In this document: positions 36,975 to 50,163 of the stretch, piece after piece
Layout: every line of letters begins with the position of its first letter
How positions within the stretch are numbered: the stretch's first letter is position 1
Assembly: GCA_019722365.1 (NCBI GenBank)
Contig: JADFUC010000825.1
Span: 1-64,000, forward strand
From: Lithospermum erythrorhizon
Lineage: Eukaryota > Streptophyta > Magnoliopsida > Boraginales > Boraginaceae
Length of the DNA stretch: 64,000 nt
Direction of reading: 5' to 3'
Program-made: the position numbers and the translations under genes
Notes under the pieces: generated by a model
Database searches by the model: none
What the model saw: only the letters and a program-made list of their open reading frames with translations
What the model was told of the DNA's origin: nothing

Positions 36975-37320
36975 AATTTATGAGTAAATTTATCAATACT
37001 ATATACCAAATCTATATCTAAAAGATTGTGTAATTTTCTTTATGAGTAGTCGAAATTAATTAAAAACCCAACCAACAAAACTTAAAATTTATGAATATCA
37101 CATAATACCTTTATCTCTAAATTAAGGGTTGTTCAATTTCTTTTTTGAATAGTGAAAATTATTTAGACTCAGCCACCAAAATTCAAAACTTATGAATACT
37201 ACATATAAATCCATCTTTAAACTATTGTTCATTTTTTTTCAATAGTAAAAATTATTCGATACTCAAATAATAAAACTCAAAATTTATGAATACTACATAC
37301 GACCTCTAGATCTAAAAGTT
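36975..37320 (+). repeat. 96-bp tandem array
   Basis: Three full units (about 37031-37126, 37127-37224, 37225-37319) and a partial one share ttgttcaatttttttcaata, gtgaaaattatttaga, caaaacttatgaatactaca and tatctctaaa. One more unit lies at 39940-40035, beyond LTR B. Confidence 0.75.
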
Positions 37321-37679
37321 TGTTCGATTTTAAATAAAACTATCAAGCTCCTTATATTACAAAACACTGAAGCTTTACAAGCCTATCACAAAATCAAGGA
37401 GGAGTCTGGGTTATGTTCTTATTTTAGGAAAGTGGTTTAATTTTTTAAGAAATTATAATTAGGCTCCCCGTGACAGGCTTCAATAAATGAAAATTACATT
37501 TCAAAATTTCATAAAATCAACTTAACGGGGTCAAACAGACCTGAGCGATTCACTGACGTGACTTAAGACTTCTTTTAATGTGGTGCAATATTGTTGATAC
37601 ATAAGGGTGAAATGCAAATCACTTAAACAAACTAATGGCACTTCTTCTTTTGCCCAATTCAAATTTATAATTTATATTA
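37321..37679. other. Intergenic sequence between array and LTR B
   Basis: No gene. The stretch contains cttcaataaatgaaaattac and other unremarkable AT-rich DNA. Confidence 0.4.
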
Positions 37680-39934
37680 TGTCCAGAATAACCCGCTCCA
37701 TACGAAGATATCAGAATATTATTGGGGTTAAATTTAAATTTTTGTTAGCTTATTAAGAACCAGACAAAGAAACTAAACCGAAAAAACCAATTTGGCAAAG
37801 TTTCGAGCAACTCTCTAAAGATATTTTTGTGCGGACCCTCACTTGGTTTCTTTATAGTTATCCATTAGCCTCACATCAATATTTTCATCTTCTTTCTTTC
37901 ATCAAGTACGGCCGAACTCCTCTCTTGATTTTTCCCTGTAATTTTCTTTCCATTTTCTTCCTATTCTACGAAATTTTCATCCTAAAATTTTAGCTTTTCC
38001 AGCCCATTCTCTACGTGTTTGTTAAAGTTCGAATCTTTTGGAGTATTTCGAAGCCTGAGGATGTTGACTTTTTTGGAATTGGAGTTGACTTTGAGCCATG
38101 TTTATTATGTTATAGAATTGGGTTACGCTTTAGATTCTCGTATAAGAGTTGATAATTATCGATTTATGGGGTTGAAAAATGTCGAGGATTATAGAAGACT
38201 TTTTGTTGACTTTCTTGTTGACTTTTTTCTAAATGGGCCTTAAATGATGGGCTGCACTGTGAGACTTTATTTAGGATTATTTTGAGTGTGTAAGTCGATT
38301 TTTAGGTGACAGAGAATGTCTGATATTACAAGTTTTGTAAGTCGGATAAGTTTTAGTTGATTCGAGATTAAAGATGGTTAAACGCTGATGATTAGTTGTT
38401 AATATCGAACGCGGTGGCCTTTGGAACTAGTAATCGAACTCGATCATTAATAGAAAAGGTCATGATCTCAAGTTGGAATAGCGACAGGGGAACTTTTGTT
38501 GCTATTTTGGGGGTATCGATACGATTATATATATAGTAGAATGTTATATTACTAGTTGTGTTATAAGTAGTAATTATAATTTCAATGTTTTAGGCGCTGA
38601 TCAAGGGAAAGGTCCGCTGCTTGATCAAGGCTGGACATTTTGTTTAGCTAGTCGAGGCGAAGATCTATCTCACGGGTGTCGATTAACTATTCGATTACGG
38701 ATACGTGTATGTTTATATATATGATTTTGTGTTGAATTATATGTTGATTAAGGCCAAGGGTCAGCCGCTATACAAGGCTTGGTGGTCTTGGCTGAAATGC
38801 ATGTGTGTTTTCGAGGAGTTTGTTGTATTAGGAAGATTTGTATTTGAGTTGACGTTGTCGGCCGAGTTGATTTGTCCGTATCTTGTTTCGCTCCTAGTAA
38901 TGACGGCGAGCCGCTTCGCATCTAGTGACGATTCGGGTGATTGCTTCGCACTGCTACGCATTCTGCGGATAGCTTATGTCGACGCATAAGTTTCTCCTCG
39001 CAGTTGACGCGATTATATGCGCATTCGCCAGAAACCCGACTTATACTGGAAGTTGTGGATTGTTGAGTCGCGAGTTGTCGAGTCGATGCAGTTGTTTCGA
39101 AATATATTATTGCTGAGTTGTCGAGGTTATATTATTAAGCCGAGCTGATACTATTGCTGAAATTGCCGAAATTGATACTATTGTTGAGCTTGGTTGGGCT
39201 GGGCCGAGTTGCCTAGTCACTGAGGTCGAGGTGTCGCTGTCAAGGATGTGAGTAGGTCGACTGTTGTGCATTTATGTTAAAGTTTTTTCTGTGATATACG
39301 TGACGTTATTGTCGACGCTTTCATTTTGATAATTATAACAATTTATGACCATATGAAAAACGATAACGAACCGCAATGACTTTATATTAAGATTCTAAGT
39401 TGAATAATAGCATAAACCACTTATCTATCAGATGCAATATTAATTCCTTTGATACACTATCATGCGCGATGGGGTTGATTTCATTCTGAGATATATATTC
39501 GCTTAAGCTTCGCAGCCTACACCCTATTCGCGCGCAATCTTATTGCTAGGTTGACAGTGCGTTGTTCTTTCGACGGTGCTCTTCGGTGTTCAGGTCAAGA
39601 GCTTTAGGTGAGCCGGGCGGGTGTTTGATCCTCACAAATTTCTTTATTTTGCTGATCAGGTTGTTGTCTGCAGTTGTTATTTCGAGATACTTGTTGTCAG
39701 AGGTCATTTATTGCAATTCGGAGCGTTATGTTGTACGCCGTTGTCGACATGCCAAGTCAGGAATACTAATGGCGGATCCTTTTCTTAAAAAGTGTCACAA
39801 GTAGTTGTATATTGTTTCGTTGAGCTGCTTCAAGACAAGTTTCTTCAAAATCGAGTCATCCATCGACGGTGACTCGGGTGTCCAAGATTTGGGACGCATT
39901 CTAACTCTCAGCGACGACTAAAGCGGTCGTTATA
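37680..39934 (+). mobile_element. Large LTR, family B, direct copy
   Basis: It starts TGTCCAGAATAACCCGC, comparable with TGTAATAACCCG of family A, and ends GGTCGTTATA, a decayed GTTACA. It matches the inverted copy at 9055-13682 over its length. No target duplication is recognisable (tatta against atgtc). Open frames inside (94 aa at 38705, 80 aa at 39562) have no known domain and are broken in the sister copy, so I do not call them genes. Confidence 0.75.
39050..39245 (+). repeat. Diverged subrepeats inside LTR B
   Basis: Units built on gagttgtcgag and ctgatactattgctgaaatt recur in tandem. They occupy 61-69% of the LTR, the same relative place as the minisatellites of families A and C. Confidence 0.5.
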
Positions 39935-39939
39935 ATGTC

Positions 39940-40035
39940 CATCTCTAAAATATGTTCAATATTTTTCAATAGTCAAAGTTATTTAAAACTCAATCAATAA
40001 AATTCAAAAACTTATGATTACTATATATGGTTCCG
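39940..40035 (+). repeat. Isolated unit of the 96-bp array
   Basis: Blocks catctctaaaatatgttcaa, tttttcaatagtcaaagtta and caaaaacttatgattacta match the array at 36975-37320 in order. The LTR insertion probably separated this unit from the array. Confidence 0.7.
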
Positions 40036-42590
40036 ACCTTCATCCCAAGCAGGTTGTTCACTTCCTTTAGCTCAAGAACGCCTATGTAGCCCAAAAAAAT
40101 CTTAATCGATTAATTAAGAGCATATAAATAAAATATATCTTTCTATATTACACTTATTTAAAATAACATTCAAATCACAAAATTTATAAAACACAAGGCT
40201 CGTCTAGAATCTCTAAAGTAATTGTCAATCCTTCTACGAATCCACATATTAACTTAGACATTACATTGTTTATATGATATTAGTCCAAAGAATTCATAGT
40301 CAGAGGAGTCATTGGTGCGTACATGCTTGTTTGTCCAAGTATAACTCCACGATAATTTGTTGTGTACGTCTTAGGTTTTACATATGTACAAACAATTATT
40401 GTTTGGCTCGTTATTTTACTTTAACTTGTGGTCCTTTTCATCATCAATGAAGTCCTGCTTATAATTAACAATACGCATAAAAATAGAAAACTTAATCGAT
40501 AATTTAATTCATAATAGTCTCTAAAATCAATAAACTTATTGTTAATTCATTGGATTTGTGTATTTGTTATCAAAATGTTAATAATAATATTTTCTATTAA
40601 AAAAAATATATTATACAGAGCTTGACTTTTTGTCATACTAAATGGAGTATGACATTTTAAATGTAGTTAACAAACTTTACTGACTTTTATTTGGGTACGG
40701 TTATTATAATTTAATTTTGTAATAATGTAATATTTATATGGTACAAAATAATAGTAGCATGTGTCTATGATGAATCATCTTATTAGTTCAAGAATTATAC
40801 TCAAGTAGAGCGTATCTCCTTTTTTACGTATGAGTTAATATTGATTTTAATTTGTCAAGTAAACTACAATTTTGTCCTCCGTTAAGGGCATTTTAGTCTG
40901 TTCAATCACGCTGCACGTAAGTATTTATACTTCAAATATTAAACTGAGATAATAAATAAAGTAATTAACTATTTTATAAATTTATAAATTATACTTTTGA
41001 TTTATATTATAATTCATTTTGTTCATAGTTATATAATCTCTTATAATTTTTTAATAATATAATTTTAATAATAGATTTAAAAGTTTTGTTACCATACCAT
41101 TTTCATTTTCGCTAATAAAAGACGACATTACATGTAATTTTATTTATTTTTAAAAAATATCACTTTTCTCTTTTAATAACAAAAGTCCACCTTATATTTT
41201 TTTATTTATTGTTAGAAAATATCATTTCTCAATAGATTATTAGTGTAAATTATTCATAGTTCTACTATTTAATTCTATTTTATCTATTCATTGTAATTGA
41301 TAATTGTCTCAATTTTAGCCACATAAAATAGTCAAAGAGGCCACACATAACACATTAGATGTCCTTGTTCAAATATGAAATACTCCAAATAAATTGTATT
41401 AAAAATTAATGAGTAAATATGACATAGCTCTTTTAAAAAGTATATATTTTGCAATAATTTTATTAATAAGAAGTTAAACCTCAATAGTATATATGTGGTT
41501 AATATTACTTGATATGAAATTTTTTAAAATTTTGACATAAATAACATCTTTATCACAAGTCATTCTAATAGAAGTTGAGAGTACAGATTTGAACATCGAA
41601 TGTTCATCAATAAAGTGGATTATAGTGAAAACTAATATAAGCATTATTATTGACAATATACTCTTATTTAGTTTACTAATTACTAATCAAAAATAAATAG
41701 TGAAGATTAATTTTTTTTTAATTTTCTTTCATATATTAAATTCAACTCTAATTAGTTATTGCCTCTATAATTTATAGATAAAGATATTTTTATTTAAGCA
41801 TAAGAACTAACATGTTATATATATTATAATAAAATAAATAAATTTCTGAAATAAAATATCCAAATATATTATTCCTTCCATACTAAACATTGTCACGCTG
41901 ACGGTTAGCTTCAAATTGACAAACTTTAAGCCTCTATCGATAAATATAATTTTGATTTGAATAAAATTTAACGTCAATATCAAGTACATTAAAAATATTA
42001 TTTGATAATTTTCACTAAATACGATACAATAGAAATAAATATTTGAATTTAATTATCGACATTCTATCGGGGACAGAGTATTGGGGAGCATGATCTAACA
42101 CTTTTTTTATTTCAATCATTAAATGTAATACAAATTATATCACATAATAATTTAAATATATATTATTTAATAGTAATTTTTCAAATTAGAAAAAATATTT
42201 TTCAATTTATAATTGGATAATTATCATATAATATTATATCAAATATTTTTATCTGTTGGTGAATATGTTGAGTATTTTTTATATAACTAAATGAAGAATT
42301 GAAGATGTTGATAATGAACATATTTTTAATTAACATACATATGAAAGTGGTAAAACTCTTGCACATATTATAAGAGAATAGATAACTTCAACTATGTTTG
42401 AATTGTTATAGAATTTTTAGCAAAAATTTAGGACTTATTAATTATTGAATTGTTATAGGATTTTAAATTTTTATTAGAAACATATTTTTCAACCAATAGA
42501 AAATATTATAATAAGAATAATATAAGAATTAATAATGTAAAAGTTAAGTAAGAACACAATTCACACTTTTATGTGTTTTATGATATATAT
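40036..42590. other. AT-rich intergenic sequence
   Basis: No gene is supported; all frames are short and low in complexity. A weak Stowaway-like element is noted at 41867-42083. Confidence 0.5.
41867..42083. mobile_element. Possible degenerate Stowaway-like MITE
   Basis: The left end, tattccttccatactaaaca, and the right end read on the opposite strand, tactctgtccccgatagaat, are similar in the usual Stowaway manner. Both are followed by a ttgtc/atgtc block. The interior is AT-rich. Boundaries are uncertain. Confidence 0.4.
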
Positions 42591-42976
42591 AGATATAGAA
42601 AAATTGTTAAAGCTCCTGAAATAGATGAGAAAATAGAACTAAAGCCTCTAAGTTGCAAAGTTGCAACGAGACTGCATATGCAAGACCACTACGAGATCTA
42701 ACTTGCAAAACCACGACATCTAATGTTCGAGGCTGCAATAAAGAATTCACTTCCTGTTATATTCCCTTCAGCTACTAAACGAAATCTTCGCTTCAGCCCA
42801 GTTCACTTCAGCTTGTTGATGGTTGCAATATTGGGTATATTCTTACGAATGACCCTCCATATATTCAAATATGAATGCTTCCTCAAAACAATAAATTGAT
42901 CTCGAGTTTCTTCCCATCCCTGATAAAACTCATTCATGCAGAGGGGTAAAACTTTGGCGTTGTTGGTTTCATTTGT

Positions 42977-45900
42977 TCAGTCGGGGTGCTCCATTAGTCT
43001 CTTCTCAGCTGCTACTGCTGCAGCCACAGAAGGAGCAAGATGAATCAAACTCCCTGCGAGTTTTTGTTCTTCGTTCACAGTAGAGGCAGGTTCAACTCTG
43101 AATAAGGACTTGACATCTGAGAGCGTCAAAATAGGCTGATCCTGATTTTTACGGTTTCCACTGATGAAAGAACCATCATTGCGGCTCTTATTCATCTTAT
43201 AGATGCTTTCCTCAACTGTGTCTTTTACCTGTCATCCATAACAAGGAAAAGTAGAAAAGATAGTACAAAGAGTCAACAAAGCAAGGTGAGTTACAAGTTC
43301 GCGAACTTGCAGCTGGCTGCATAACATGTTCGTCATTAATGAATGCGTCATATGTACGAAGTACAAACACAATCACACATATATACATTAACTATATTAT
43401 TATTGATTCATATGTACCAGATCAGACATACAGAAACTATAATACAGAAATTTAAAATGAATTGGTAGCAATCAAAATTATATCCTTTACCGGTCAAAAT
43501 AGAGCAATTGGTTATGATATTGCATAATCAACCATGTGAAAAAAGAGCATCTAAATATTTCGGGAGTATGTTGGCTTTTCCTTAACAACGCAAATATCCT
43601 ACAATCTTATAATGGCAAAGAAAAAAAAACTGCTCAATTGATTTTTTCTTTTTGGGTTTTGTATAAAGACATTATTAGGGCAAATATATTTCTTTGGGAT
43701 AATGAGAACAAAGATAGAAGTACTCTCTTCATCCTTTTATCTAAGATTCATTTATTTTTGCAAAAAGTTTAAGGAAAATTCAAACATATATCTCACAAAC
43801 AAAGTTTTCCCTCCATGTTTTCTTGCTTAATTTGGTAAAAAAGAAACAAAAAAAGAGATATCTATTTTGGAAAAATGGTCATTAGATTAAGGGATGGAGG
43901 GATACTTACTATAAAACGATGAACACATGTTTCTCTCTGTTGTCCGATCCGATGCACCCTCCCCACTGCTTGTGCTTCTGCTGCAGGATTGAGCAGTGGC
44001 TCAACAAGAATAACATGCTGAGCTTCCAAAAGATTTAGGCCATTGGATCCATGTTGAACTAAGAGAAGTAAAACTTGGATAGTAGTGGTCTCCGATTGGT
44101 TACCATTCCTTGGAATGATTTCTTTTGAATTGTTCTTCAGCCCTCTGAAGTGGCTGATAGCAATATGCGACTTCCTGCAGCATCAATTTTACAGATATTA
44201 AAACACGATTGAAATTCCTATCTTATTAACATTGTTCTGAGGTCAATTATTTTTTCATCTCTTCAACAGAGGTGTGATTGTGTGTGTGTGTGTGTGTGTG
44301 TGTGAAGGAAGAAAGGGCAACATCTTTTGGTTAATGGCAGAGGATCTGAACTTGGTTTCCAAAAAAAGGTACTTATTGACTTATTTGTGAAAGATGGAAA
44401 ACAAGTTGTTCTTAGCAAATTGAAATTCAGAATTTATCCACACCAGAAGCTAAGTAAGATGGGAAGCACATTCAAAGTCGATCGATCAAAGTCAGTTCTC
44501 AACAACTTGCTCAGGGGAGAAAGTATTTTTTCCAAGTACAGGGAACATCAAACCAAATAAAATTTCTCACGAGGACAAATTCTCACCTGCCTCCTTTCAT
44601 TCTAATGTGGCTTATACTATTAGCAGTGAAGGCATGCTCCAACACATCAAGAACATCATTCCAACTAGTGAAAACAATAATCTTAGCTGAAGGATCTTTG
44701 GAATTGATTCCCAAAATTCTTCTTGTTACTGCTTCAATCTGGAGGGGAAATTGGGAACAATTATTAGGAAGACAAATCAACCACTTCTGGTCCTATGTAG
44801 TATAATATTTGATTCAACATATAAAAAAACTATATGTAATAGATGAATTATCTTTGTGCTATAAGAACCTTTAAGAATAATCTAAGCTGAAGTATATGTT
44901 TACTAGAACAAGAACTAAGTACTCCTATCTCTGGCCAAAAGCTATTGCTGATCAAGTAATAGATGAATTACCTTCGTGCTATAAGAACCTTTAACAGGAA
45001 TAGAAGCTTCACTGTCTCCGGATGTATGGGCAGAAGAATCTTGTGAATAAGTATGCCTATCATCAACATAAGCAATATTTCCATAATTTGTGGGCTGCCG
45101 ACATGTTGGGCACATTATCCAATCAGTTTGATATTTTGCGTGATTCGCTGATCTCCGCTCAGTCATTACAAATAGACCTGCAGCAGTAAAGGTGAATAGA
45201 CTCAGGACGGATCTCCTACAATCTTTGCTTTTGATAGAGATAATGTTACATTATCATGATTTAACTTTTCAGCAGGTGTTAGTAAATTCCCTTCTGAGCA
45301 TAACTAGATGGACATCTACAAATAAACATATAGAAATCTCATAATGGCCAAGAAAAACCTTACAACTAACACTTATCACAATCATGGCAGAAGAATGAGC
45401 TACTTCAACTATCACAACGACTAATCAAAAAAGAAAAGAACTTTCAACAGACCAAAAAGTCATGTTAATAAGCTATTATGTCTCCGAGACAAGGTAAAGA
45501 AACAGGTTTGTGTTTATGAGAAATAAATGTTACTGGAAACAAATAATAAAATAAAATCAGACCTGTACTCATAAAGGCTGAGAATTTGATATAAAACTCC
45601 TTCTTAGCGCTATATAAATTTAGGAAGATTACAGAAGGTAAGCATGATGAACTCACATTTACAGCAAGTGACATGTGCGCATTGGAAAACCATCTTCTGA
45701 TTACCCAGCTTTTCTTGACAAACTGGACAAGTTTCTTCATCTGCAGTTGGCAAACTTTTGTTCTCCTTTTCCGTTGGAGGAGAAGGAGAAAGAGCATTGG
45801 GTAGAGCTGCTTGTGAAGAAATTGAACTTTCTGGTCCGAGCTTTTGTTTTGATTGTGCCAAACCCTGAGATAGATTAGCCAATGGTGTCTTACAATGTAT

Positions 45901-48900
45901 AGTAACAGCAATGCTTCAGAAATTGATTTCTCAGAGTGCTCTTGCTACCAGCAACTTTAGTTGCTATCAGGTAAAACTACAATGATCAGCATACGATACT
46001 ATGATTCAGTGCATTAAGAAAATTGGTCTTACAAGCCCTTCTGCAAAACGGTTCAGGAACAATAAAAAAAATCTTGGGGTAATAATCAATAAGAGTACCA
46101 GGAGGTGCAGAAATCGATACCTGATTATGAGTAGGGAACTAAAGATTCAACAATATAAGGAACTGAAGATAACAACGACTATTAGACTAAAAAAACTTCA
46201 TATCTTTTCTATTCCATCTTCTATATAAGATAAAATCCCTTCAGGTTGAATTCTTATTTCTCTCTCTACTTTTTCCATTTTTCCTCTGGTATTGCATTTC
46301 AGGTTGCGTAGTCTCCACTGAATGGGATTTCAATTCAAGCTTCAAAATTTACAAAGTATATGATGCACTTCACATTTATGTACGAACTTACTCATGAATT
46401 TAGGCTCACGAACTTACTCATGAATTTACAAAATATAAGAACAGGCAGGATGTAATGCTAGAAGAGATGCACAATCAACCATATATGTCAAAGTTCAATT
46501 TCAATGAGAAACTAGAATTATTTTTTTGATACCTTTAAATATCGCAATTGGGACTTGATTCGTGACAATGAAGACTGTTCAACAAATTTGTCACTAGAAT
46601 ATTCGGAGCTTGCTGCATCTAGTTCTCCGTAACTCAATGCATCAATGGAATTATCATTTTCATCTTCTTTTATGCGCAAGCGAGAGGTTGCCATTTTTAT
46701 CTCATCATGAGCACGCAGGACCTGAGCTTGAGCGATTGCCAGGAATCTTGCTTGTGCGTATTCTTTCCGCATTCCCTGAACATAAGTAAGAACATCATAC
46801 ATAAGTTTCTAGCCAAGTGTAGAGTAGGGGGTGGGGGGGAGGGGAGGGGTATTGGGGAATAGACAATGCAGATTGTATGACTACCACAAGCATAATTATG
46901 TGCAATGAAATAAATTGGATCCAGAGAATATGTTGTCATACATGCTAACTCCCTTCCTAGCTCAAGAATACAAGAATTTAAGGCACATAAATGATAATAA
47001 AAAATAATCCATTCCTTTCTTCTAGTTATACCTCAAGTAGAATTAGCTGTTTTTTGGCTGCTAACATGCCCTCTCTATCCAGCAGCCCCCTCGAGTTGCT
47101 CTTTATAATCCCAAGCACAATCTCCAATTCAGACGGAGACTTTGAGACCTGTTAATATAAGGAAGTGCAAATGAAAATCTGGAGCTAGTTTTAACCAAAT
47201 GAAAAGGAAAGGCAACAATTTTCAACAATGGTATATAGACTGTAGATTTCGAAAACCAGCAAACTCGAGAAAAATGCCATATTTCCTAAATTTATTCTAG
47301 GATTGATCAACTATAGTATTAGTTGAGACAAATGAAAACCTAGATGTAATTGGCAAGTGACGAAGTTCTCATGCTGAGGATGCGAAATAAAATTCTTTTA
47401 CAATCATATTAACAAAGAGACTTCTAATAGGTAATAAATTTGACAGAAGACATGGAGTGAAACTTGAGAGTAAAATTAAACACTGTCATCATACTGGTGG
47501 TTTAACTCAATGGAAAGTCTCCAGACATGTTTAAATCAATAGCTGGCATAAAAGTGTTAATATACTAAGTCCAATATGTAATCCTAGCTTGAAAAGGCAT
47601 ATAAATAGTTCACCTCTTGAAAAAGGGATGCATTTAGAAGATATGTAAAGAAAACTGTGGTCAGCACTTACTATCACTCTCTCCCCATGGTCCCTCTTCT
47701 TTCCATTGTCATCGGGGTGGGGAGTAAACATACTGGAGCCTTTTTCAGGACGGGACAAAGTACGATAAAAGCGATTTAGCTCAATCGTCCTCTTTTGAAG
47801 ATCTATCGCCTCCTCGGCGGATGTAATCACCTCTCCATTATTTCCTTTATTTAGACGAAAGAGCCTGGCTTCGTATGCCTTGTGGAAGAATGAGATACAA
47901 GTTAAAGCATGTCTTAGAGCTAAGATAACAAAATAAATCTAACTTACAAATTACAATGTCACCTTAAATAACTCGTCCAGCTCACAGTGAACACATAAAG
48001 GTCCATCATTATTAGCCTGACAGTTTTGGCACCAGCGCACACGTTCAATATCATCTTCTCTTGGGCTACCAATTGTTTGATCAATCTCCAAAAGTCTATC
48101 AAGTAACTTTTCTCTCGACTCTTCTAATGAATCCAAACCAGTCTGAATATAATACTTTAAAGCTGTCAAGCTGCGAAAGCTATATGAGACAATATAAAGA
48201 ACGAAAATGTATCAGCTAAACCAATGATATTGATTTTACATAACTTAGCTGTACGAGACAATATAAAGAACGAAAATGTATCAGTTAAACCAATGATATT
48301 GATTTTTACATAACTTCTTAGCATTGGGAAAATAGCCAAATATAATTAACTCATCACGTTCGATGGTTATGCACATAAATTAAGTTAATCTCCATGCATG
48401 ATTCGCAGAGACATCAAGCGAGAATGGAGGCGAGAATGGGCATTAATTCACGGAATTTGATCATGTTAATGGAATTTGATCCTGTGCTAACATCATTATG
48501 GTCTAGCTTTTCTTAAATCTTGATCGGTCGATCGTTGGTTGTCGGGTTGACCATCATTGACGAGCGATTCTGGCGTTGACGTCAACGTAAAGTGTAAATG
48601 TGAATGAGAAGTACATTTGTGCTGGCATGAGGTGCATTTGTACTCTACATATAAAAATCTGGAGTTATGATATTTAAGAGTATATTTGTAATCATTTTGT
48701 CACGTAAATATGTTTACAGAGTCATTGTAGATCGTGTATTAAAACTTTAAAAAAAAATTAACAGATAGCATCGTAAGGTGTTATCGCGTGCTTAGCCCAT
48801 GCATTATTACACTATGGACTTCAAAATTAGTAGATCATAGCATAAGAAATACCTTGCCCTCTCCCCGTCTATAGGCAGGGAGGGGAGTGGAATGATAATT

Positions 48901-50095
48901 AATTTATTAATTATTTGCAAAATAGTGAGACTTATTTATTTTATACATTATTATAGGTCTAGAAACATTTAATTGTTTTCCACCATTATTCAAAACATGA
49001 AATTTCTATTTCCTACATATAATTGTTATATGAACTGTTCAACCATAACAACATAAAGAACATATGACGAAAAGTATGCAATGATAAAGATCAATTATTG
49101 TTTTATCCTCTTTGCACATTTATGATCATTTTAATTGTGTTTATCCTCTTTGCTTAAGTGGTACATTAGCAACTTCAAAAGTCACATGAAAGTTCGAATT
49201 AGACATCTTCCGTCATAGATATATGCTGACAAGTCACATCGCATATGGAATGTTCATTCGATTTGAACAAAACTATTGGATATTATAGAGGTTATTATTG
49301 ATAAGGAAATCGTTTCCTTATTTGCTCTCATTTTATAGCTGTTGTTAATTAATACTAGATTGATTAAATAATCATTAATACTTAATTCTTTCCTTATTTA
49401 GGCAGCCTTCTATAGGGTATTAATTGTGTATAAATATGTAAAGCTTGCTCATTCTTAATACAAGTGATTCATTCACACAACTAACTTGTCTCTTTATGCT
49501 ATCAGAGCCCTAAGCTAGTTATTTCCTGCGGCCACCTCTATGAAACAGTCATGTCCACAAATAACAACACAAGTTCGACCACCACTGGTCCTATTGAGTC
49601 CATCCATGAGGCTCACTCTCAAAACAAAACTACCTCTAATGTCTTAACATATAATCAAGACAATTCCTCTGTGAATCAAACCCAAGACCTCTCATATGAA
49701 GACTTACTTGGGGTGATAACCATTAGGCTAGAAGCCTTGGTTCTGTTGTTGATTGATACTAGATTGATTGTATAATCATTAATACTTTAGTCTTCCCTTG
49801 TTGTGTATAAATATGTAAAGCTTAACTCATTCTTAATATAAGTGATTCATTCACACAATTAGCTTGTCTCTTTAAACACATTTCAAACTTTATCCATTAA
49901 ATCCATCTATGTTGTGTAAGTGTGTATTCCCATATCCAGCCCCATTGTGGATTTTCACTAGCATTCATGCATTTCAAAGTAATACCTAAAATGGATCCAA
50001 GTGAAATAGTGCCTTATATATGGGTAAAGAGAAGTTATGCAAATATGTATCCAAGAGAGAGACCATGCCCGGGGCAAAATCAGCAAATGAAAAAT

Positions 50096-50163
<68 letters not shown>

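Noticed and set aside
38705..38989. 94-codon frame in LTR B
   Set aside because: The inverted sister copy at 9055-13682 does not keep the frame, and the sequence is LTR, not coding.
49551..49775. Separate small gene at 49551
   Set aside because: It starts inside the TRIM-like element and runs into its second LTR; it is a gag stub.
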